Below, piece by piece: positions 9,301-13,794 of a DNA stretch of 13,899 nucleotides. The notes below the pieces were generated by a model. The model was not told the origin of the DNA and made no database searches. It was given only the letters and a program-made list of their open reading frames with translations. Location of the stretch: assembly GCF_000003605.2 (NCBI RefSeq), contig NW_003135837.1, positions 166,586 through 180,484 of the forward strand, in the 5' to 3' direction. This DNA is from Saccoglossus kowalevskii (taxonomy: Eukaryota; Hemichordata; Enteropneusta; Harrimaniidae). The stretch's first letter is position 1, and each line of letters begins with the position of its first letter. A program made the translations under genes and the position numbers.

Positions 9301-12300
9301 CCACGGTTAACATGTGCTGGTCTAGAATCTGGTTCTTTAAAAACTGTTAGATTAGTGTGCCAGGTTTAAGTTTTCGGTTCTTGACTTTAAATCCAAGTTA
9401 TTTTATAAATGTGAAGAGTTGTTCAGCAAAAGAATCTGGGATAAAATGGACGCTGTATATGATGGGATAAGGAGGAGGTCCATCTCAATGTTTCATTGAT
9501 TTTACGGCTATCCTCCACTGATGTTACACCTTTGGATCACTTAAAAAACTCGTAAATATGTTCGTTTTACTGAAACTCTTCAAAAAAAAGCGCTGACTAA
9601 AAAATATATATCGTTAAATGATGTAGTATTATAAAAGTATTGCACGAGAGTATAACTTCCTCTCATACTTTTGGTGGTGCACTTTTACTTTGGCTGGAGT
9701 TGGAAAGCTGGAAACAGTCAACTGTTTCAGGATCGGTGGGCGTGGCTACAACACAATCAATAACATAACAAGAAACGTGTGGGTGGCATTTCACAGGCAC
9801 TTTCAAAATTCATTTTATCACGATAACAACTTTTAATTAATAGTTTAAGTTAAATACCTAATATTCTTTGAATCTATATGCAATATATACAACTTTAAGT
9901 TGGCGCAAATGTGAAAATTCAGTTAAAAATTCCACAAAATACAAGCTGAAAATTACGCAATACCACAAATATTTATTCCATGCCTGACAGTTAATCTCTC
10001 AAACTTGTTATCTTGGCAGGAGGAAGAAAAGAGGAAACAAGAGGAAAAGGATCGATTGATCAAAGAGAAACGGCATACATTACCGGAGGATCCCGCTATT
10101 ATAGTGCATCCATCAACTACGGCTAAAGGTGGTAAATTTGATTGCTCTGTGGTGTCTTTAAGTGTCTTATTAGACTACAGAATGGAAGACAATAAGGAGC
10201 ATTCCTTTGAGGTAAGACTAGTGTGATATACAAAAATGTGTACATCAAAATGATTCATTCAGTTTAAATTTTGGTGGCACTTTTTTAGCTCCGCTGTCGA
10301 CTTTGTCGAGCGGAGCTTGTCATATGAGTGATTGTCCGTCGTTGTCCATGTCAATGTTTTACTTTTTCGACTTCTTCTTGAAAACTACAAGCCTGAATGC
10401 TTTGATACTTGGTGTATATGTACCTTGGGTAGACCTTTCTCAGATTTGTTCATTTCGTGATGATATCTTGGATTCTATAATTTTGGTGAATATTTTTGTC
10501 ATATTTGGTAAAAAGTGATATTTTCGACTTCTTGTTAAAAACCAAAAGTTCAATTGCTTTGATATTACATATATAGGTACTACATGTGGACCTCTCTCAG
10601 ATTTGTTCATTTTGTAATGATATCTTTAATTCTCTAATTTTGGTGAATGTTTTTGTCATTTTTGGTAAAAAGTGATATTTTCGACTTCTTGTTAAAAACC
10701 AATAGTTCAATTGCTTTGATATTACATATTTAGATACTACATGTAGACCTTTCTCACATTTGTTTATTTCGTGATGATATCTTGGATTCTATAATTTTGG
10801 TGAATATTTTTGTCATATTTGGTAAAAAGTGATATTTTCGACTTCTTGTTAAAAACCAAAAGTTCAATTGCTTTGATATTACATATATAGATACTACATG
10901 TAGACCTTTCTCAGATTTGTTCATTTCGTGATGATATCTTCAATTCTCTAATTTTGGTGAATATTTTGGTCATTTTTGGTAGAAAGTGATATTTTCGACT
11001 TCTTGTTAAAAACTGTAAGTCCGATTGCTTTGATACTATACATATTGTTCATTTTCTGATGATGGTCTTCAGTTCTTTAATTGAAATGTGCATTTCTAAC
11101 AGCGGAGCTATCTCAGCCGATAGGCTGCTTGTCTTCTATTCAGTCATTCCAATTTGTATACTGTCATACCGTATTTTGGATTACTTTTATAAAATTGCAC
11201 CTGGGGGGCGGGGTTGGTTTACCTTTAATGGTCATACATATGTACTCTGATGTGTGAATTTCAGGGTCATGACTTTGATTTCATTTCCTGACATCGCGTG
11301 TTTGATGTATTTTATAGGTGTCTTTATTTGCTGAGTTATTTAATGAGATGCTACAGAGAGATTTTGGTTTTAATATATACAAGTCATTGTTGAAAATACC
11401 TGAAAAGAAAAATGATAAAGAAAACAAGGTAAGTGTGACCTGTCAATCCCGTTATCCAAGTTTAAATCTGTTTTATCATCTAGGTTATGACCTGTGTGAA
11501 GTAAATAGTTTTGGTGATGTAGAGTACCGGTAGTGCCTGTGCATCCATCCGTTTGTTTATCAGAAAAATAAGTTTACTTTTATGTGTTTTAGGATAGAAA
11601 GGAGAGAAGTAAAGACAAAGAGAAAAACAAGGATAAAAGTAAAGATGACGATGAACCACGGTTAAAGAAAAGAAAAACAGATGAGGATGATACAAAGGAG
11701 GATAAAGTGAGTAAAATATATGTGGAGTAACTCATTTGTATTCCCTGTGCTTAATTTGAGCTCCACTGATATTTCTACTGATGTAAATTATCTCATCTGT
11801 AGCAAATGCTTTGAAGCAAATTGTGTTGATTTCATGTGACGAATGGCCATCATCATTTATTGATGATAACTTATAACAAAAATTCTGTGGTTTATCATCA
11901 TCTGTAGGACCATAAAAAGGACGAAGAAGAAGAGGATTATTGTGAGGAAGAAGATGAAGAGGAAGGAGGGGATGAAGAGTCTGACGTTAAAGGTGACAAC
12001 CTGCAATATTGAAAAAATGTGAAATTAAAAAAAAAAGTATTTTTATAGCTAGCAAAATAATATCAGCTCCAAAAATGTTGGCTGTTTCCATGTAACAAAT
12101 AAAATAAAAGCTCACTCGATCATGAAATGGCCAATCATATTGCAGAATCGAGATGTGGTGCTTTAAAATAATATTCTAAATCATGTATTATTCACTTCAT
12201 TTACATCACCAGCAATTTCATCAAATGAATCTAATTTTGTCAATTTCAGATGAAAAGAAAAAGGAAGATAAAAGACAGGATAGCCGTAGACGCTCGCATC

Positions 12301-13651
12301 ACAGTACAGGAGAGTCCAGTCACAAGGAACGAAGTCGAAGTGGTAGCCCAGAAAGGGACATTACCCATGATCCTCGTCTATTATTATCGTTTGTGTATTT
12401 TGATCAAAGTCACTGTGGTTATCTTCTAGACCGGGACATAGAGGACATTTTGCATACTGTTGGATTGCATTTATCACGAGCACAGGTACAGTGTAGTATT
12501 TTTACATATCTCATTGTCTTAAGATTAATACGATTTATGCGAGTTCTAATTCAGAGATTTTATTAATCTACTACCAAAAAGAGCGAGAAGGTTGTCACCT
12601 GGGCACGCCGGAATTAATTCCCAGGCGATGATAACACGCGCTAAAATCGCAACGGCTCATGGGTAGACACTTGTTTGTAAACAATGACGCGCTATGGCAG
12701 TCTGACACATGCGTAGATGACAACTATATAATGAGACTCTTCAGTCACTCACTTAAAAGCAGAAGTCTATGCTTTGCTGGTATTTGAAGGAAGCTGATGT
12801 GAATCTAATTACTTTGGCAAGAGGTGTTCAATACATTACATTCCAATGGCATATGGGCAGTATGTCCTTTTTCTTAAATGCTTAATGTGCAACCGCCCAT
12901 TGGTGTCGAGCATGGAATCTCCAAGATGCTGGGCAGACATGCTAACCAGTAAGCCATTACTATGCCATGTTATTTGAATTGTTTTCACAGATAAGAAAAG
13001 TTGTGCAGAAAGTGTTATCACCTTTGTACTATAGAAAACTAACAGACAGATACAGTAAAGATAAAAATAAAGAGGAAATTAAAGCAGAAATTGATTCATC
13101 ATCGGATGAGGAGATCGCTGCAGGTAAACCTATGATTGTGATACCATGAAAACTACAGAGGATTTGTCATTGAGATTGCTTTGAATGTTGTGAGATTAGA
13201 ACAACTGATTACCTACTTTTATTCAAATTATTATTGAGTAGCTGTTGACTTTTGTCCACAGTCTAGTCATATTACACATAGAAATAACGTGAATTCGCTT
13301 AGACTGTAGACAAAAGTAAGTAATCAGTTGTTCTAATCTCAATGACAAAATCTGGGTGGTTTTTACTGTTTTTTCTTCTGTGCCAACAAAGCTTTTATCT
13401 TTGCTCAGTTTGTTGTAAACGTACCTTTTGAATGTTATCTCATATTTTTATAGGGAATACATCATTGTTACCAGCAAACAAAAGACTGGATTCAAGAGTC
13501 GCTATAAATGAGAAAATAAAAAATGAGACTGGGTTGGTGATGTACCAAGGCGCTGTAATAGATATACCAAGTCTTCTACAGAGACTGGAAAAAAGTGACA
13601 AAGCTAGGGTAGCATCTGAAATCAAAGTCAAAGAACATGAAGATAGTATAG
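164..13651 (+). CDS. CCAR1: CCAR1 (CARP-1) orthologue, partial multi-exon gene
   Basis: Joining 16 exons (164-348, 528-642, 1329-1530, 2344-2647, 3221-3446, 3842-4122, 6539-6752, 7504-7587, 8952-9158, 10020-10211, 11318-11428, 11593-11706, 11908-11992, 12250-12485, 12991-13123, 13454-13651) gives 2,887 nt and 962 full codons with no stop. Domains in visible numbering: S1-like 37-100, R/E/D-RS tract about 195-260, inactive Nudix/DBC1 about 285-500, SAP 538-568, LAIKA-type block about 630-705, basic cluster near 728-736, degenerate EF-hand 825-836. Human CCAR1 is about 1,150 residues; the missing parts are the Q-rich N-terminus and the C-terminal coiled coil. From family knowledge, CCAR1 is a nuclear coactivator that links Mediator to nuclear receptors, p53 and beta-catenin and is found with spliceosomal complexes. 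CCAR2/DBC1 is excluded by the SAP motif. Family assignment is near certain; only the exon 7 end is unsure. Confidence 0.96.
528..642 (+). CDS. CCAR1: CCAR1 exon 2: second half of S1-like domain
   Basis: Acceptor CCTTTTCAG ends at 527; donor CAG|GTGGGA at 643. The first base completes a split Ser codon, giving FFQLSCVKGQPPKAGDRVLV and then NMPFKWNATRIQ across the junction, as in the CCAR1 S1-like domain. This OB-type fold is thought to bind RNA. The exon ends in phase 0. An in-frame read-through of the donor would add an unrelated tail, so the GT at 643 is preferred. Confidence 0.95.
643..1328 (+). other. Intron (686 bp)
   Basis: No coding potential that extends a neighbouring exon. It holds a 12-bp palindrome CATGAATTCATG at 899-910, an irregular triplication around GATTTCAG (1017, 1055, 1090), and a perfect 11-bp stem-loop at 1153-1184. 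It ends with a pyrimidine-rich acceptor TCTTGTCTCATTAG at 1328. Confidence 0.85.
1153..1184. repeat. 11-bp perfect inverted repeat (stem-loop)
   Basis: AGCAATGGGAG (1153-1163) and CTCCCATTGCT (1174-1184) are exact reverse complements separated by a T-rich 10-base loop. It lies 144 bases upstream of the exon 3 acceptor. No mobile-element ends are recognisable around it. Confidence 0.75.
1329..1530 (+). CDS. CCAR1: CCAR1 exon 3: low-complexity linker after the S1-like domain
   Basis: The acceptor AG is at 1327-1328 and the frame is phase 0: NQPLLKQPPP, then a Met/Ser/Pro-rich stretch and QPQVVLQPSP. Vertebrate CCAR1 has a Gln/Leu/Pro-rich linker at this place that likewise begins NQ..PLLK. The exon ends after CCA-G in phase 1 at a GC donor (CAG|GCAAGT). 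The nearest GT (1535-1536) would give a TAG stop within exon 4, so the GC donor is required by frame. Confidence 0.93.
1531..2343 (+). other. GC-AG intron (813 bp)
   Basis: The 5' splice site is CAG|GCAAGT, a perfect match to the known GC-type donor consensus; the acceptor is TTTTTGTCTTCGTAG at 2343. Joining 1530 to 2344 restores Ala (G+CT) and the CCAR1 frame. No repeat, ORF or RNA gene could be recognised in the interior. Confidence 0.88.
2344..2647 (+). CDS. CCAR1: CCAR1 exon 4: Arg/Glu/Asp repeat and RS-like tract, lead-in to Nudix domain
   Basis: The exon enters in phase 1 (AGSLLQPPSSRPSIQPVRR) and ends in phase 2 at GAT AT|GTGAGT. The middle is a run of about 40 alternating Arg with Glu or Asp, followed by ERSPVRKRSRSPRRR, an RS-like segment typical of splicing-associated proteins. 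The end, RRVVPRYVVQFSKFSLD, is an almost invariant CCAR1 signature. The DNA of the R/E run is a degenerate GA-rich hexamer repeat that opens a second frame; that overlapping frame is an artefact. Confidence 0.96.
2648..3220 (+). other. Intron (573 bp)
   Basis: Mostly AT-rich, with one GC-rich island at about 2780-2852 that contains GGGGC...GCCCC complementarity and the palindrome-like CATGGCCATGGCATG. A 12-bp palindrome CATCAATTGATG lies at 2872-2883. No ORF continues a neighbouring exon. The acceptor is a strong tract, CCATCACTTTCTAG, at 3220. Confidence 0.85.
3221..3446 (+). CDS. CCAR1: CCAR1 exon 5: start of inactive Nudix (DBC1) domain
   Basis: It enters in phase 2 (AT+A, Ile) and leaves in phase 0 at GCCAAG|GTATGT. 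It encodes ELRRRYNNMYIPSDFF, then NWMNAFSIHRPLALDNPCSF and PADADHLYSAK, matching the N-terminal part of the DBC1/CARP1 Nudix-like domain. This domain is regarded as a ligand-sensing or protein-binding module rather than an enzyme. The donor hexamer and following bases are duplicated 25 bp downstream. Confidence 0.97.
3447..3841 (+). other. Intron (395 bp)
   Basis: Begins with a duplicated 16-base segment, GGTATGTGCCTTTAAC, at 3446-3461 and 3471-3486, so the intron carries a second copy of its own donor. The interior has a 32-bp tandem repeat (3667-3759). It ends GACTTCTTTGATGTAG. Confidence 0.85.
3667..3759. repeat. Tandem repeat, 32-bp period, about 2.9 copies
   Basis: AAATGATAGTGGT recurs at 3676, 3708 and 3740, exactly 32 bases apart. 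Each copy is followed by AYGATCC and AAAATTTT, with only a few substitutions. It is confined to the intron between exons 5 and 6, about 80 bases before the acceptor. It has no spacer structure and no recognised family. Confidence 0.9.
3842..4122 (+). CDS. CCAR1: CCAR1 exon 6: core of inactive Nudix (DBC1) domain
   Basis: Phase 0 entry, VMLMASPPLQELYQ, then CALAEDPQELKDNFQHPTR and FLVGMKGKNEAIAIGG; phase 2 exit at TG|GTAAGA. Residues 397-430 occupy the place of a Nudix box, but the catalytic helix reads AIRTCRSLTGIDL: the Arg and TG(I) positions remain, while the metal-binding glutamates of REUXEEXGU are absent. This agrees with the view that CCAR Nudix domains do not hydrolyse substrate. Confidence 0.97.
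4738..5585. mobile_element. Foldback / MITE-like element A (inverted arms 4738-4890 and about 5375-5585)
   Basis: The arm core at 4776-4817 (ACAGCAAGTCTC...) is the reverse complement of 5476-5517 at 38 of 42 positions by eye. Similarity continues with gaps on both sides, for example GTACACATCATATTTGC against GTACCATATTTGC, and CATCAACTTGTGGTCGCG against CATCGACTTGTGGCTGCG. The right arm contains an extra short hairpin, AGCCAATTTGC/GCAAATTGGCT, at 5460-5491. The interior of roughly 500 bases has no transposase-like frame. Exact termini and target duplication could not be fixed. Confidence 0.7.
5460..5491. repeat. 11-bp perfect inverted repeat
   Basis: AGCCAATTTGC (5460-5470) pairs perfectly with GCAAATTGGCT (5481-5491) around a 10-base loop. 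It sits in the right arm of foldback element A and is missing from the left arm, so it arose by insertion or duplication after the arms separated. Confidence 0.75.
5700..6330. mobile_element. Foldback / MITE-like element B with poly-G and poly-C in opposite arms
   Basis: The outer left arm (about 5700-5805, with CATACTCACTCT, later CCCATTT then 14 G) is matched in reverse complement by the outer right arm (6228-6330, 12 C then AAAATGGG, ending AGAGTGAGTGTGG). Near the centre GACAACAGTACTTTA (5931-5945) and TAAAGTACTGTTGTC (5990-6004) are a perfect 15-bp inverted pair. The intervening segments align only partly, and the right arm is about 100 bases longer. No coding frame of note. Read as a decayed non-autonomous DNA transposon or a foldback element. 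Confidence 0.75.
6539..6752 (+). CDS. CCAR1: CCAR1 exon 7: end of inactive Nudix (DBC1) domain; 3' end uncertain
   Basis: The acceptor AACCAG ends at 6538 and phase 2 entry gives WWRFAEVRYHRAEE, then RVETVVIFLPDVWHCLPTR, as in CCAR1 (WYRFAEIRYHR). The C-terminal half of the domain is followed by YKKQLVDKIAEKHEDVAEQLQ. The next exon must be joined in phase 0, and no good GT donor exists at that phase. The best candidates are CAG|GCACTG at 6753 (GC type, weak from +4 on) and GAC|GTTGCA at 6735. The 6752 end is therefore provisional; residues up to about 499 are secure. Confidence 0.85.
6753..7503 (+). other. Intron (about 751 bp)
   Basis: Starts with a CA-rich microsatellite-like run (about 6784-6815). 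It contains a possible 12-nt microexon frame at 7163-7174 behind a strong pyrimidine tract. The acceptor for exon 8, AACTGTCTTTTTAG, ends at 7503 and has a CTAAC branch-like motif just upstream. Nothing else could be recognised. Confidence 0.8.
7504..7587 (+). CDS. CCAR1: CCAR1 exon 8: acidic linker before the SAP motif
   Basis: A small 84-bp exon, phase 0 at both ends, donor AAG|GTAAGA. It encodes EAGTDAVEDDDDFENPTHHK and then LLDPRNMK. Vertebrate CCAR1 has a longer acidic linker here ending in TPTHWSKLDPKTMK, so the ending PTH..KLLDPRNMK fixes the frame and identity. Being a multiple of three and phase-symmetrical, it could be skipped without a frameshift; nothing here shows that it is. Confidence 0.93.
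7588..8951 (+). other. Intron (1,364 bp)
   Basis: Starts GTAAGATTTC and is followed within 45 bases by a long palindromic element (7632-7840). The remaining 1.1 kb is AT-rich with a 10-base T run at 8280-8290; no ORF joins the neighbouring exons and I recognise nothing in it. The acceptor GGCGTTTTTGTAG ends at 8951. Confidence 0.85.
7632..7840. mobile_element. Foldback element C: near-perfectly centred palindrome
   Basis: Three independent inverted pairs share the same centre at 7734.5: TACACCTA (7658-7665) with TAGGTGTA (7804-7811), GGCTGACAA (7689-7697) with TTGTCAGCC (7772-7780), and TGCTTTCA (7721-7728) with TGAAAGCA (7741-7748). Thus 7658-7811 folds without any gap; counting by eye, 54 of 77 positions pair in Watson-Crick fashion, and the inner 6 form a loop. 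Weaker pairing reaches about 7632 and 7840. The open frame through it is a by-product. Confidence 0.8.
8952..9158 (+). CDS. CCAR1: CCAR1 exon 9: SAP motif and acidic tail
   Basis: Phase 0 at both ends; donor GAG|GTAAAT. Residues 538-568 read VGDLRKELEARGINSKGLKS and then QLIARLTKALK, a full SAP motif with the two helices and the RG..SKGLKSQL turn. SAP motifs bind scaffold/matrix-attachment DNA; CCAR1 has one and CCAR2 does not. An acidic Glu/Asp-rich tail follows (569-606). The minus-strand open frame over this exon is a shadow. Confidence 0.97.
9159..10019 (+). other. Intron (861 bp)
   Basis: AT-rich and unannotated apart from short inverted repeats: AAAAGTAT/ATACTTTT (9633-9672) and GAAACAGT-CA-ACTGTTTC at 9711-9728. 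No coding continuation. The acceptor ACTTGTTATCTTGGCAG ends at 10019. Confidence 0.85.
10020..10211 (+). CDS. CCAR1: CCAR1 exon 10: charged helix and first half of the LAIKA-type block
   Basis: Phase 0 at both ends, donor GAG|GTAAGA. It begins with a Glu/Lys-rich probable coiled coil (607-626), then LPEDPAIIVHP and KFDCSVVSLSVLLDYRMEDN, ending KEHSFE. These are among the most conserved CCAR1/CCAR2 segments and correspond to the region called LAIKA in domain databases (name from memory). Its molecular role is not established. Confidence 0.97.
10287..11109. mobile_element. Non-autonomous element with 9-bp inverted ends, leading hairpin and 157-bp tandem core
   Basis: AGCTCCGCT (10287-10295) and AGCGGAGCT (11101-11109) are exact inverted termini. 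A second AGCGGAGCT at 10309-10317 makes a hairpin at the left end, with inner CGAC/GTCG pairing around TTT. Between them lies an array with a 157-bp period. The right end is followed by CTATCTCAGCCGATAG, another small stem, so the true end may be near 11140. No protein is encoded. The design recalls Pearl/HINE-type Helitron-derived elements of invertebrates (inference); the exact class is open. Confidence 0.7.
10364..11085. repeat. 157-bp tandem repeat, four full units plus a shortened fifth
   Basis: TTTTCGACTTCTT starts at 10364, 10521, 10678, 10835 and 10992, exactly 157 bases apart each time. Units share TTGCTTTGATATTACATAT, CTACATGTAG (a palindrome), CTCAGATTTGTTCATTT and CTAATTTTGGTGAAT. 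The first unit is the most divergent and the fifth lacks about 30 internal bases around the CTACATGTAG segment. The constant period with substitutions but no indels in the middle units suggests amplification by unequal exchange or rolling-circle copying. Confidence 0.93.
11318..11428 (+). CDS. CCAR1: CCAR1 exon 11: second half of the LAIKA-type block
   Basis: Phase 0 at both ends; acceptor TTTTATAG, donor AAG|GTAAGT. It encodes VSLFAELFNEMLQRDFGFNI and then YKSLLKIPEKKNDKENK, almost identical to CCAR1 (VSLFAELFNEMLQRDFG.RIYKSLL). It ends in a Lys/Asp-rich linker. Confidence 0.97.
11593..11706 (+). CDS. CCAR1: CCAR1 exon 12: Lys/Asp/Glu-rich linker with basic cluster
   Basis: Acceptor ATGTGTTTTAG ends at 11592; donor AAA|GTGAGT; phase 0 at both ends. 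It encodes DRKERSKDKEKNKDK and later EPRLKKRKTDEDD. The LKKRKT cluster (compare EPKPKRRKSGDD in human CCAR1) is a probable nuclear localisation signal. The rest is low-complexity charge, with no fold to assign. Confidence 0.93.
11908..11992 (+). CDS. CCAR1: CCAR1 exon 13: acidic linker
   Basis: Acceptor ATCATCTGTAG ends at 11907; the exon leaves in phase 1 at AAAG|GTGACA. It encodes DHKKDEEEEDYCEEEDEEEG followed by GDEESDVK. It matches the acidic stretch (DEEDDRDEEE-like) before the EF-hand region in vertebrate CCAR1 in composition only. A 9-bp inverted repeat lies directly before its acceptor. Confidence 0.9.
12250..12485 (+). CDS. CCAR1: CCAR1 exon 14: RS-like stretch and degenerate EF-hand
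   Basis: Enters in phase 1 (G+AT, Asp), leaves in phase 0 at CAG|GTACAG. Residues 786-809 are RRRSHHSTGESSHKERSRSG and SPER, an RS-like run that is not obvious in vertebrate CCAR1. Then LLLSFVYFDQSHCGYLLDRD and IEDILHTVGLHLSRAQ follow. The loop 825-836 (DQSHCGYLLDRD) looks like an EF-hand with D1, S3, G6, L8 and D12 but Cys at position 5, so calcium binding is doubtful, as in the vertebrate protein. Confidence 0.97.
12486..12990 (+). other. Intron (505 bp) with a GC-richer palindromic patch
   Basis: At 12592-12640 a compact inverted repeat is seen: GTTGTCACCTGGG on the left, CCCAGGCGATGATAAC on the right, and GGAATTAATTCC between them. The following stretch to about 12720 (CGCGCTAAAATCGC, TTGTTTGTAAACAA, GACGCGCTATGG) is richer in CpG than the rest of the intron and may be the remains of a transposon. 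The acceptor AATTGTTTTCACAG ends at 12990. Confidence 0.75.
12991..13123 (+). CDS. CCAR1: CCAR1 exon 15: region after the EF-hand
   Basis: Phase 0 entry, IRKVVQKVLSPLYYRKLTDR, then a Lys/Glu/Ser-rich tail DSSSDEEIAAG; phase 1 exit at GCAG|GTAAAC. It corresponds to VKKLLNKVV....FYRKLTD in vertebrate CCAR1; YYRKLTD fixes the identity. The SSSDEE cluster resembles a casein kinase 2 site (inference only). Confidence 0.95.
13124..13453 (+). other. Intron (330 bp) mostly made of a foldback element
   Basis: Starts GTAAACCTATG and ends CATATTTTTATAG. About 215 of its 330 bases form an inverted-repeat element (13149-13363), which starts 25 bases after the donor. No coding continuation. Confidence 0.87.
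13149..13363. mobile_element. Foldback / MITE-like element D
   Basis: A perfect 21-bp inverted pair occurs at 13192-13212 and 13320-13340 (begins GAGATTAGAACAACTG). A second pair, ACTTTTGTCCACAGTCTA (13248-13265), matches 13300-13317 at 17 of 18 positions. The outer ends AAAACTACAGAGGATTTGTC and the complement of GACAAAATCTGGGTGGTTTT extend the arms. The left arm has two short insertions, each partly duplicating nearby sequence. The loop of about 35 bases is unrelated. A short MITE is the simplest reading; no clear target duplication was seen. Confidence 0.8.
13454..13651 (+). CDS. CCAR1: CCAR1 exon 16: conserved C-terminal block, last exon in window
   Basis: Enters in phase 1 (G+GG, Gly), NTSLLPANKRLDSRVAINEK, then ETGLVMYQGAVIDIPSLLQR and LEKSDKARVASEIKVKEHED. 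It matches GLIVYNGAMVDVGSLLQKLEKSEK of vertebrate CCAR1. The exon leaves in phase 1 at ATAG|GTATGT (13652), so the gene continues to the right; the long C-terminal coiled coil should follow. Confidence 0.95.
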
Positions 13652-13794
13652 GTATGTACATAACATCAATACTGACTAGGTATTTGATTGAGTCAAGGCT
13701 GCGAACTAGAAAGCAGTGGTACTTCTTGCCATGTGATACGCTAATTCAATCCCTCTAACAAAAAGTAAAAAAAACATATTTTCATTTTAAAAAC

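Larger units (their letters stand above)
10212..11317 (+). other. Intron (1,106 bp) largely filled by a tandem-repeat element
   Basis: Starts GTAAGACTAG and ends GTATTTTATAG at 11317. About three quarters of it is the hairpin-led 157-bp tandem-repeat element (10287 to at least 11109). After that come a G-rich patch, CTGGGGGGCGGGGTTGG, at about 11201-11217, and ordinary AT-rich sequence. Confidence 0.85.

Noticed and set aside
10364-11085. CRISPR array or classic satellite domain
   Set aside because: The units are contiguous with no unique spacers and the host is an animal; only about five units are present, so it is an element-internal tandem array, not a satellite block.
11059-11250. 63-codon + frame after the tandem array
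   Set aside because: Crosses the array end and unique intron sequence; composition is random-like.
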